Part shown: positions 1 through 5,453 of the stretch, one piece after another | Numbering within the stretch: position 1 is the first letter of the stretch | Layout: every line of letters starts with the position of its first letter | Assembly (NCBI GenBank): GCA_019418195.1 | Contig: DYCJ01000007.1 | Coordinates: forward strand, 12,338 to 19,440 | Direction of reading: 5' to 3' | DNA from: Clostridiales bacterium | GTDB lineage: Bacteria; Bacillota; Clostridia; Lachnospirales; Lachnospiraceae | DNA length: 7,103 nucleotides | Made by a program: the position numbers and the translations under genes | Notes under the pieces: model-generated | Databases searched by the model: none | Told to the model about the DNA's origin: nothing | The model's input: the letters and a program-made list of their open reading frames with translations, nothing else

Positions 1-627
1 GAAGTGGCAGATGAGACGATCCGCAATTTCCACAAATTCGGCAAAGAAAATATTTCTGCAGCGGAGATGGAAAAAGAGCGGGAACGCCTGCGCAAAAAGA
101 TAAAAGATACCACCCCGGCAGCTTCCCCCTCCCGCAAGGCAAAGAAGGCACATAAACCGGAGGAGTTCAAACTCGGAGAGACAGTAAAAGTACTGAGCAT
201 GAACCTGACCGGAACCATACAGTCTCTGCCCGATTCCCGCGGGAATGTCACCGTACAGATGGGGATTCTCAGATCTCAGGTCAATATCTCCGATCTTGAG
301 ATCATAGAAGAGCCGTCGCCATACACATCGAAGAAATTAAGCCGTACTTCAAAGGGAAAGATCGGCATGAGCAAATCACTCTCCGTCAGCCCTGAGATCA
401 ATCTGCTCGGAAAGACAGTAGACGAAGCAGTAGCGGAACTTGACAAATATCTCGATGACGCCCTGCTCTCACACCTGAACACCGTGAGAGTCGTTCACGG
501 CAAGGGGACAGGCGCTCTGCGGAAAGGAATCCACGAATACCTGCGCCGGCAGAAACACGTGAAAGACTATCATCTTGCCGAATTCGGCGAAGGAGATGCC
601 GGTGTAACGATCGTAGAGCTGAAATAA
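1..627 (+). CDS. mutS2: Endonuclease MutS2, C-terminal part (cut by window start)
   Basis: This is the last 208 codons of MutS2, whose full length is usually near 790 residues; the frame is open from base 1, so the true start lies upstream and the GTG at 4 is internal. MutS2 is a cytosolic ATPase of the MutS superfamily that suppresses recombination and, in Bacillus, acts on collided ribosomes. The fragment starts with the end of the charged helical region (residues 1-50). A KOW-like small beta domain follows at about 57-104 (KLGETVKVLSMNLTG...), and then the Smr nuclease domain at about 130-208. The Smr hallmark HGKGTG is at 496-513. The other Smr motif, usually LDLRG in Firmicutes MutS2, reads INLLG at 397-411, losing the Asp and the Arg. 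The two-component genes follow 44 nt downstream with no terminator visible, so co-transcription is likely. The family call is secure; nuclease activity is uncertain. Confidence 0.94.
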   Translation, partial: EVADETIRNFHKFGKENISAAEMEKERERLRKKIKDTTPAASPSRKAKKAHKPEEFKLGETVKVLSMNLTGTIQSLPDSRGNVTVQMGILRSQVNISDLEIIEEPSPYTSKKLSRTSKGKIGMSKSLSVSPEINLLGKTVDEAVAELDKYLDDALLSHLNTVRVVHGKGTGALRKGIHEYLRRQKHVKDYHLAEFGEGDAGVTIVELK

Positions 628-657
628 CACCAGACTGCTGCGATTTTCTGACAATAT

Positions 658-664
658 AAGGAGG
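658..664 (+). promoter_or_regulatory. Ribosome binding site of the response regulator
   Basis: AAGGAGG lies 7 nt before the ATG at 672. It is a near-perfect Shine-Dalgarno sequence and fixes the start of the regulator gene. No convincing promoter is visible in the 44 nt after mutS2. Confidence 0.85.
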
Positions 665-671
665 ACTCAAC

Positions 672-1373
672 ATGATAGGGAAACAGAAGATCCTGATCGT
701 CGATGACGATGAAAATATCGCTGAACTTATATCACTTTATCTTACTAAGGAATGTTTTGACACTAAAATCGTATACAACGGTGAAGATGCACTGACTGCT
801 TTTGATACATATCAGCCCAATCTGATCCTTCTGGATCTGATGCTCCCCGGTATTGACGGCTATCAGGTATGCCGCGAGATCCGCGCACGTTCTGCCACCC
901 CGGTCATCATGCTCTCCGCCAAGGGTGAAGTATTTGACAAGGTACTCGGGCTGGAGCTGGGAGCCGATGATTATATCATGAAGCCCTTTGATTCCAAAGA
1001 AATGGTGGCAAGGGTCCGGGCTGTACTGAGACGGTATCAGCCGGTCAAACCTGTCACAGATGACAAAGAGAAAGCAAAATGCGTAGAGTATGAAGGCCTT
1101 GTGATCAATCTGACAAACTACTCTGTTGTCTGCGATGACAGGAATGTAGAAATGCCGCCAAAGGAACTCGAACTCCTCTACTGCCTGGCGTCCTCACCGA
1201 ATCAGGTTTTTACGAGGGAACAGCTCCTCGACAGGATCTGGGGATATGAATATGTGGGGGATACCCGTACTGTTGACGTACATATCAAGCGTCTACGGGA
1301 GAAGATCAAGGATCATCCGCACTGGAGCCTGAGCACAGTCTGGGGAATTGGATATAAATTTGAAACGAAATGA
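672..1373 (+). CDS. OmpR/PhoB-family response regulator
   Basis: This is a 233-residue cytosolic transcription factor of two-component type, the usual length for the family. The N-terminal receiver domain (about 5-120) shows the acidic pocket DDD at 11-13, the phospho-acceptor Asp55 in LILLDLMLPG, the switch Ser82 in MLSAK and Lys104 in KPF. The C-terminal winged-helix DNA-binding domain (about 136-231) has the typical ELELLYCLASSPNQVFTREQ, the RTVDVHIKRLREK recognition helix and the GIGYKF wing. The sensor kinase begins 15 nt after its stop, so the two form one operon and very probably one phosphorelay. The family is certain. The target genes cannot be read from the sequence; the neighbouring binding-protein gene and the mutS2 unit itself are natural candidates. 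I give no gene symbol because many paralogues share this pattern. Confidence 0.95.
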   Translation: MIGKQKILIVDDDENIAELISLYLTKECFDTKIVYNGEDALTAFDTYQPNLILLDLMLPGIDGYQVCREIRARSATPVIMLSAKGEVFDKVLGLELGADDYIMKPFDSKEMVARVRAVLRRYQPVKPVTDDKEKAKCVEYEGLVINLTNYSVVCDDRNVEMPPKELELLYCLASSPNQVFTREQLLDRIWGYEYVGDTRTVDVHIKRLREKIKDHPHWSLSTVWGIGYKFETK

Positions 1374-1388
1374 CGGATTTGAGATAAG

Positions 1389-2795
1389 ATGAAAAGTATA
1401 TTACACCTGAAATTTATTGCACTTTATATCATATTTGGCTTTCTGTGCCTGTTCACGACTGCAACACTCACGACACAGCTTGTGACAAACCGGCTTATGG
1501 AAGATTCATCGCAGACCTTATACAGAGAGGCTACGCTTATTGCCAGCGACTACCTTCCCTCTTATTTCTCAGATGATTCTTCCCTGTATGCCGTACAGGC
1601 ACAGCTTGCAGCCATGAGGCTGTATCTGGAATCTTCCCTCTGGTTTGTGGACGCTTCAGGTACGATGATCACTTCATCAAATCTGGAAAACACATCATCT
1701 CCCGAGGCGATCGAGAATTTTGATCCGGCCGAGATTGGCGGAAACCAGTATATCTCCGGAACATATCACGGATATTTCGATGAAGAAGTCATCACCGTGA
1801 TGGCACCCGTGACAGAAGGATTTTCAACAAAAGGATATCTGCTGATCCACAGTCCGGTCACCAACATTGAAGAGCGCTGTCATTCCATCATGGCCCCGGT
1901 ATATATTACGCTGGGCGTCATTTTTCTGCTCTCTTTCATCTTCCTGCTGGGATTCCAGTTCTTTGTGTACCGGCCCTTAAGGAAAATCTCCGAAGCAGCG
2001 CAGCAGTATGCTATGGGAAATCTTGAGTATGAAATCCCGGTGTACACCCATGATGAGATGGGATACCTGTCGGCTTCGCTCAACTACATGGCTGCACAGC
2101 TCAAAGATATGGATGACTACCAGAAAAAGATCGTAGCAAATGTATCCCACGATTTCCGCTCGCCCCTCACTTCCATCAAAGGCTACGTGGAGGCTATGGC
2201 GGATGGTACTATCCCTCCGGAACTGTACAGCAAATATCTGAACATCATTCTGTTTGAAACAGAACGACTCACAGATCTGACCGGGGATCTGCTGACTTTA
2301 AATGAATTTGATACGAAGGAATTAATGCTTGACAAGACAGAATTCGACATTCAGGAAGTGATCAAAGGAACTGCCGAATCCTTTGAGGCCGTATGCACCC
2401 CGAAGCACATTTCGATCGAGCTGCTCCTGATGCCCGGATCCGTGATCGTCTATGCCGATAAGCGGAAGATACAACAGGTACTCTACAACCTGATCGACAA
2501 TGCGATCAAATTCAGTGAAAATGAGTCCTCTATAACGATCGAGGTAACCCTCAAAAACGAAAAGGCTTTTATCTCTGTAAAGGACAACGGGATCGGTATC
2601 CCGCGGAAAGATCTGAATAAGATATGGGAACGTTTCTATAAGTCAGACCTCTCCCGCGGCAAAGACAAGAAAGGGACCGGCCTTGGTCTCTCCATTGTAA
2701 GAGAAGTGATCCAGGCCCACGACGAACATATTAATGTCATCAGCACAGAGGGCGTAGGTACCGAATTCATCTTCTCCCTCAGCAGAGTGATATAA
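1389..2795 (+). CDS. Membrane sensor histidine kinase, HAMP-HisKA-HATPase type
   Basis: This 468-residue protein pairs with the preceding response regulator. Its order is: a transmembrane helix at about 9-31; an extracellular sensor region of about 135 residues (35-170) that I cannot assign to a family; a second transmembrane helix at about 172-194; and a HAMP domain at about 195-247. The dimerisation domain carries the phospho-acceptor His254 in VSHDFRSPL. The ATPase domain has the N box (Asn371 in YNLIDNAIKF), G1 (DNGIGIP, 399-405), F box (WERFYK, 413-418) and G2 (GTGLGLS, 429-435). All catalytic motifs are intact, so it should be an active kinase. There is no PAS domain. The ribosome binding site is poor (GAGATAAG just before the ATG), which suggests translational coupling to the regulator 15 nt upstream. 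Its stop lies 14 nt from the stop of the convergent lipoprotein gene. The ligand is unknown. Confidence 0.95.
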   Translation: MKSILHLKFIALYIIFGFLCLFTTATLTTQLVTNRLMEDSSQTLYREATLIASDYLPSYFSDDSSLYAVQAQLAAMRLYLESSLWFVDASGTMITSSNLENTSSPEAIENFDPAEIGGNQYISGTYHGYFDEEVITVMAPVTEGFSTKGYLLIHSPVTNIEERCHSIMAPVYITLGVIFLLSFIFLLGFQFFVYRPLRKISEAAQQYAMGNLEYEIPVYTHDEMGYLSASLNYMAAQLKDMDDYQKKIVANVSHDFRSPLTSIKGYVEAMADGTIPPELYSKYLNIILFETERLTDLTGDLLTLNEFDTKELMLDKTEFDIQEVIKGTAESFEAVCTPKHISIELLLMPGSVIVYADKRKIQQVLYNLIDNAIKFSENESSITIEVTLKNEKAFISVKDNGIGIPRKDLNKIWERFYKSDLSRGKDKKGTGLGLSIVREVIQAHDEHINVISTEGVGTEFIFSLSRVI

Positions 2796-2809
2796 CTGAT
2801 GATTCTTGA

Positions 2810-4105
2810 TCACTCATACAGCATTGGCTGTATACTCTCATCTTCCATATTCTCAGCATCCACCCACACAAAACCGGTGTCTACCTGAGCCTCATTGCCG
2901 ATCTCGAGAGCAGTCCTCGCCGCTGCTACCACCGTCGCATATCCCATACCGAAGGGATTCTGGACGACAAGTCCGTCAATACTTCCGTCTGACAGGGCGC
3001 TCAGCTGATCCTTCCCCGCATCAAATCCCATCATAACAATATCTTCCGTCTTTCCCATACTCTGAAGCGCCTGCGCTCCGAGCAGGACCGTCTCGTCATT
3101 CGTTCCGAAACATCCTTTCAGATCCGGGTGTTTCTCAAGATAATAGACGATCGCATCTTCATCACTCATCCTGCCTGCAATGGAATCAATATCTTCCAGC
3201 CGGGTCCTTGCCTCATCAGATATATTGTCAGAAGTATCTCCGTCCGCATCCGTCCCGTCACTTTCCGCCTGCGCTTCATCAGCCGCCGTCTGCCCGCCTT
3301 CCGCCTCTGCGGTCCACGCCGCCAGTTCTTCCGCCGACACACCCAGCTCTTCCGCAGCAGCCTCTCTCTTTATCTTGTCGATCTGATCCATGTATATCGT
3401 CTCCACGATCGATACACCCGGATGATTTTCCGATATCTCCTGCTGAAAAGCAGATACCCGGTCTTTTGCATTGCCGGAGACAGAGTCCGGAACGATCAGG
3501 GCCACCTCTCCGCTCTCGCCGATGGCCTCACACAGCTTTTCAGCCCCCATTGCCGCCGCCTCAGTATTATTCGTCATACAGGTGCATTGAATCCCCTGAT
3601 AGCTGTTACCCGAGTCAAAAGCAACGATTGAAATTCCATTCGCGATCGCAAGGTCAAACTGTACTTCCGATGCATTTTCATCGATACTTGCAATTGCGAT
3701 CACATCCGGATACCTTGCCATCTCTTCATCCAGGATATTGACCTGCTCGTCGATGTCCTCACCGTCCGCAGGTGCGTTAAAAAGCACTCTGACAGCATCA
3801 CTACCGCTATACCCGAGCCTTTCATTGATATCATCGGCAGCCTGCTGCACACCTGCCGCCACCTGCTGCCAGTATGAAGAGTTTTCCGTTTTCCCGATCA
3901 CCGAGATATAGGTTCCCGGCTCAAGGTCAAGTTCACCAATATCAGCATATACCGCAGGTGAAATCGCATCCAGATTCTCCTGCCATTCGGGGACTTCCGG
4001 AGTATCCCCTGTAAAAACATCTTCTTCATCTGCAGAACTGCAGCCACAGACTCCCACTGTCATGCAGGCAGCAAGAAAAACTGCCATAAATACTCTTTTT
4101 TTCAT
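2810..4105 (-). CDS. RbsB-type sugar-binding lipoprotein (ABC transporter substrate-binding protein)
   Basis: A 431-residue secreted lipoprotein with the periplasmic-binding-protein fold that binds sugars or autoinducer-type ligands for ABC import. The ATG at 4105 is chosen because GGAGG (4112-4116) lies 6 nt before it and a lipoprotein signal peptide starts there: MKKR, a hydrophobic stretch, then VCGC with the likely lipidated Cys22. An acidic tether runs to about residue 62. The first lobe begins at TYISVIGKTENSSYWQQV. Family marks are AFDSG (162-166), FGTNDE (333-338), MGFDAG (359-364) and VQNPFGMGY (381-389). Family members are often 300-350 residues; the excess is the tether plus an Ala/Asp/Glu-rich insert at about 244-311. 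No permease or ATPase gene is adjacent, so it is either an orphan using another transporter or a sensor component for the convergent two-component system. Family confident; ligand unknown. Confidence 0.9.
   Translation of the reverse strand: MKKRVFMAVFLAACMTVGVCGCSSADEEDVFTGDTPEVPEWQENLDAISPAVYADIGELDLEPGTYISVIGKTENSSYWQQVAAGVQQAADDINERLGYSGSDAVRVLFNAPADGEDIDEQVNILDEEMARYPDVIAIASIDENASEVQFDLAIANGISIVAFDSGNSYQGIQCTCMTNNTEAAAMGAEKLCEAIGESGEVALIVPDSVSGNAKDRVSAFQQEISENHPGVSIVETIYMDQIDKIKREAAAEELGVSAEELAAWTAEAEGGQTAADEAQAESDGTDADGDTSDNISDEARTRLEDIDSIAGRMSDEDAIVYYLEKHPDLKGCFGTNDETVLLGAQALQSMGKTEDIVMMGFDAGKDQLSALSDGSIDGLVVQNPFGMGYATVVAAARTALEIGNEAQVDTGFVWVDAENMEDESIQPMLYE
2816..2833. other. Short perfect hairpin at the convergent gene ends
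   Basis: ATACAGC and GCTGTAT form a perfect 7-bp stem with an ATTG loop, inside the last codons of the lipoprotein gene and about 20 nt beyond the kinase stop. On the plus strand it could help end the kinase transcript, but no run of T follows, so it is not a standard intrinsic terminator. It may be chance within coding sequence. Confidence 0.3.
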
Positions 4106-4111
4106 ACTCTG

Positions 4112-4116
4112 CCTCC
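4112..4116 (-). promoter_or_regulatory. Ribosome binding site of the lipoprotein gene
   Basis: On the minus strand GGAGG stands 6 nt before the ATG at 4105. It decides between this start and an upstream in-frame ATG at 4132, which would put nine extra residues before the signal peptide and would overlap this site. Confidence 0.8.
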
Positions 4117-4161
4117 ATATGATCCAAAACACGATCTGTTCGGTTGTTTATTTCCTGCACT

Positions 4162-4190
4162 ATTGTACTATCATACACCAAAATTCCGAA
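4162..4190 (-). promoter_or_regulatory. Possible promoter of the lipoprotein gene
   Basis: On the minus strand TACAAT (4162-4167) could be a -10 box, with a weak -35 (TTCGGA, 4185-4190) at a 17-nt spacing. A TATGAT at 4170-4175 is an alternative -10. The leader would be about 50 nt. The assignment is weak because the -35 box is poor. Confidence 0.35.
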
Positions 4191-4227
4191 AAAGAAAGTG
4201 ATTTTTTTCTAAATTTTCAAAGAAGTA

Positions 4228-4248
4228 CTAAATTTAGAACATCTAAAT
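4228..4248. promoter_or_regulatory. Candidate operator: nested palindromes in the divergent region
   Basis: ATTTAGA-ACA-TCTAAAT at 4232-4248 is a perfect 17-bp dyad with 7-bp arms. It overlaps a second perfect palindrome, CTAAATTTAG at 4228-4237. A further CTAAAT half lies at 4209-4214. The dyad ends 3 bp before the predicted ferredoxin -35 box and about 40 bp upstream of the possible lipoprotein -35 box, so a bound protein could act on either gene. I do not recognise the motif as that of a named regulator. The region is AT-rich, which raises the chance of accidental symmetry. Confidence 0.45.
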
Positions 4249-4251
4249 CTC

Positions 4252-4280
4252 TTGTATATTCACCTGCATTGTATTAAAAT
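4252..4280 (+). promoter_or_regulatory. Probable promoter of the ferredoxin gene
   Basis: TTGTAT (4252-4257) and TAAAAT (4275-4280) are separated by 17 nt, a good fit to a vegetative sigma-A promoter. The AT-rich stretch upstream (about 4190-4250) could act as an UP element. Transcription would start near 4287, giving a leader of about 50 nt that contains a weak bulged stem (CGAAAAG 4289-4295 with CTTTTTCG 4304-4311). Confidence 0.65.
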
Positions 4281-4321
4281 GGGAGTAGCGAAAAGGGACA
4301 AGACTTTTTCGGAAATCAAAA

Positions 4322-4328
4322 AAGGAGG
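4322..4328 (+). promoter_or_regulatory. Ribosome binding site of the ferredoxin gene
   Basis: AAGGAGG sits 9 nt before the ATG at 4338, within a longer AAAAAAGGAGGG run. It is a very strong site and supports the reality of this short gene. Confidence 0.85.
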
Positions 4329-4337
4329 GTACATACT

Positions 4338-4508
4338 ATGGCACACGTAATTAGTGATGAATGCGTAAGCTGTGGTTCTTGCGAAGGCGAATGTCCAGTA
4401 GGCGCTATCTCCGAAGGCGATGGCAAATATGAGATCGATGCTGATGCTTGTGTAGACTGCGGAGCATGTGAAGCTGCATGTCCTACAGGTGCTATCTCAG
4501 CAGAGTAA
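4338..4508 (+). CDS. Clostridial-type 2[4Fe-4S] ferredoxin
   Basis: A 56-residue soluble electron carrier, the usual size for clostridial ferredoxins. Two cluster motifs of the form CxxCxxCxxxCP are complete: Cys9, 12, 15, 19 followed by Pro20, and Cys38, 41, 44, 48 followed by Pro49. The two halves are internally similar, each ending in (V/T)GAIS, as expected of the family's ancient duplication. It would carry low-potential electrons for enzymes such as pyruvate:ferredoxin oxidoreductase and hydrogenase, although no partner gene is nearby. It is monocistronic: its own promoter, a strong ribosome binding site and its own terminator surround it. All nine Ala codons are GCT or GCA, unlike the GCC/GCG-rich neighbours, which fits codon selection in a highly expressed gene. 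Confidence 0.96.
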   Translation: MAHVISDECVSCGSCEGECPVGAISEGDGKYEIDADACVDCGACEAACPTGAISAE

Positions 4509-4540
4509 TAATAGAAAATCGCAGAGTGATCACACGCAGA

Positions 4541-4585
4541 AGAGACACTGTATCCGGGGAGTCCCCCGCTGCAGTGTCTCTTTTT
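4541..4585 (+). terminator. Intrinsic terminator after the ferredoxin gene
   Basis: AGAGACACTG (4541-4550) pairs perfectly with CAGTGTCTCT (4572-4581), and the stem runs straight into TTTT. The enclosed part folds further as CGGGG (4555-4559) with CCCCG (4564-4568). This is a long, GC-rich hairpin with a T tract, 32 nt after the ferredoxin stop, and it insulates the gene from the MerR-like gene downstream. Confidence 0.93.
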
Positions 4586-4622
4586 AAATGCAAAATCAGG
4601 TAACAATTTGACGAACGATTGT

Positions 4623-4653
4623 TTGAAGCGTCTCCACATCCCTGTGCTATAAT
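4623..4653 (+). promoter_or_regulatory. Extended -10 promoter of the MerR-like gene
   Basis: TGCTATAAT (4645-4653) is a consensus TATAAT with the TG extension, enough to work with little -35 help. A partial -35, TTGAAG (4623-4628), lies 19 nt upstream of the -10. A 19-nt spacing is typical of promoters activated by MerR proteins, but I see no dyad in the spacer. Transcription should start near 4660. Confidence 0.75.
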
Positions 4654-4662
4654 ACCATTATA

Positions 4663-4699
4663 GTTGAGGGTGTTTTTGATCTGCTCTCAACATGTTGAG
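4663..4699 (+). promoter_or_regulatory. Palindrome and competing stem-loops in the MerR-like gene leader
   Basis: CTCAACATGTTGAG at 4686-4699 is a perfect 14-bp palindrome. A third copy of the half site, GTTGAG, is at 4663-4668. As DNA this could be an operator just downstream of the transcription start. As RNA, the middle CTCAAC can pair either with the first GTTGAG (extended by G-U pairs to about 4672 with 4682, 9-nt loop) or with the last one (short hairpin), the latter ending 6 nt before the AAAGGAGG site. Both roles are inferred. Confidence 0.5.
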
Positions 4700-4705
4700 G
4701 CTGAT

Positions 4706-4713
4706 AAAGGAGG
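4706..4713 (+). promoter_or_regulatory. Ribosome binding site of the MerR-like gene
   Basis: AAAGGAGG ends 11 nt before the ATG at 4725. This is slightly long but acceptable spacing, and no better start codon lies between them. Confidence 0.75.
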
Positions 4714-4724
4714 TATAAATATTA

Positions 4725-5426
4725 ATGGGTGAAGTCAGATTCATGATTTCTGAAGCCGCCAAGCAGGTCGATGTGGAATCCCATGTATTACGATACTGGG
4801 AAGAAGAACTGGGACTTACGATCGGGCGGACGGAAATGGGCCATCGATATTATACGAAAGACGACATTCAGCTTTTTCGCTGTATTAAGAAACTAAAAGA
4901 TGAGGGCATGCTCCTCCGGGACTTAAAGCCGCTCATACCTGAACTGAAAGCTACGCGTCTCAGACTGCGTACACCGGAAGGAGAAGGCAGCGCTGGGGGC
5001 GGAACGCAGAATGCATCTCCCGCCGCACCTGAATCTGCCGGCTCTGGTGCGGTCCCTGATTCTTCCTCTGGTACAGCATCTTCTGCTGTATCCCTGCAAA
5101 CCGCTGCATCCATGCAGACAGCGGCTGCCGATCCGGAGACTGCCGAAGTCGTGATCCCGCTGGAAAAGCTGGATCAGATACGCGCTTTATTTGCTGATGT
5201 ATTCCGGGAAGTATTAAGCGAGAATAACACTGTATTAAAAAAAGACATCAGCAGTACAGTGACTACTGATGTCATGCATGAAATGGATTATCTTCTCCAG
5301 GCTAAAGACCGCCGGCAAGAGGAACATTTCCGCAAGCTGGACACTCTGATCCGCCAGCAGCAGGCTAACCGGAAAGAGTCTGCAAAGGCAAATCCCATCA
5401 TGAAACTCCGAAAGATCTTTACATAG
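4725..5426 (+). CDS. MerR-type HTH protein with low-complexity linker and C-terminal coiled coil
   Basis: A 233-residue protein. Residues 5-72 are a MerR-like winged helix-turn-helix: FMISEAAKQVDVESHVLRYW is the HTH and MGHRYYTKDDIQLF the wing. Residues 84-140 are a Gly/Ser/Ala/Thr/Gln-rich linker with no predicted fold. Residues 144-218 are charged and helical, probably coiled coil (LEKLDQIRALFADVF, then DRRQEEHFRKLDTLIRQQQ). The last ten residues, PIMKLRKIFT, are basic and hydrophobic. There is no Cys cluster or drug-binding domain such as classical metal or multidrug MerR proteins carry. The layout resembles chromosome-binding proteins such as Bacillus RacA (MerR HTH plus coiled coil) and related plasmid proteins, but this is architecture, not proven homology. 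It has its own promoter and faces dnaB tail to tail. It may act as a transcription factor or a DNA-organising protein; the DNA-binding part is secure. Confidence 0.85.
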   Translation: MGEVRFMISEAAKQVDVESHVLRYWEEELGLTIGRTEMGHRYYTKDDIQLFRCIKKLKDEGMLLRDLKPLIPELKATRLRLRTPEGEGSAGGGTQNASPAAPESAGSGAVPDSSSGTASSAVSLQTAASMQTAAADPETAEVVIPLEKLDQIRALFADVFREVLSENNTVLKKDISSTVTTDVMHEMDYLLQAKDRRQEEHFRKLDTLIRQQQANRKESAKANPIMKLRKIFT

Positions 5427-5444
5427 TCCCTGGCACGGACTTTT
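5425..5444 (+). terminator. Weak candidate terminator after the MerR-like gene
   Basis: AGTCC (5425-5429) and GGACT (5437-5441) form a 5-bp stem with a 7-nt loop, followed by TTT. It starts within the stop codon. The stem is short for an intrinsic terminator, but it is the only candidate in the 27 nt between the convergent genes. Confidence 0.35.
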
Positions 5445-5453
5445 CCACAGTTC

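Noticed and set aside
632..660. A possible promoter before the response regulator (TATAAG at 655-660)
   Set aside because: There is no acceptable -35 at 16-19 nt, and the -10 would overlap the ribosome binding site, so read-through from mutS2 is simpler.
2806..3741. Several open frames on the plus strand within this span
   Set aside because: They lie antisense to the lipoprotein gene, whose family motifs, signal peptide and ribosome binding site are clear. Their Pro/Arg/Ser-rich products look like shadow translations and lack ribosome binding sites.
4062..4277. A 71-codon plus-strand frame in the divergent region
   Set aside because: It begins inside the lipoprotein signal-peptide codons and runs through both promoter regions, with no ribosome binding site and no meaningful product.
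4289..4311. Bulged stem in the ferredoxin leader, considered as an attenuator or riboswitch
   Set aside because: It is a short, AU-rich stem with a one-base bulge and no T tract after it. The leader of about 50 nt is too short for known riboswitches.
4526..4533. GTGATCAC palindrome between the ferredoxin stop and its terminator
   Set aside because: An 8-bp palindrome is expected by chance in a window this size and has no supporting context.
4316..4639. A 107-codon minus-strand frame over the ferredoxin gene
   Set aside because: It is antisense to a ferredoxin with all eight cluster Cys residues and crosses the intrinsic terminator. The product has no recognisable features.
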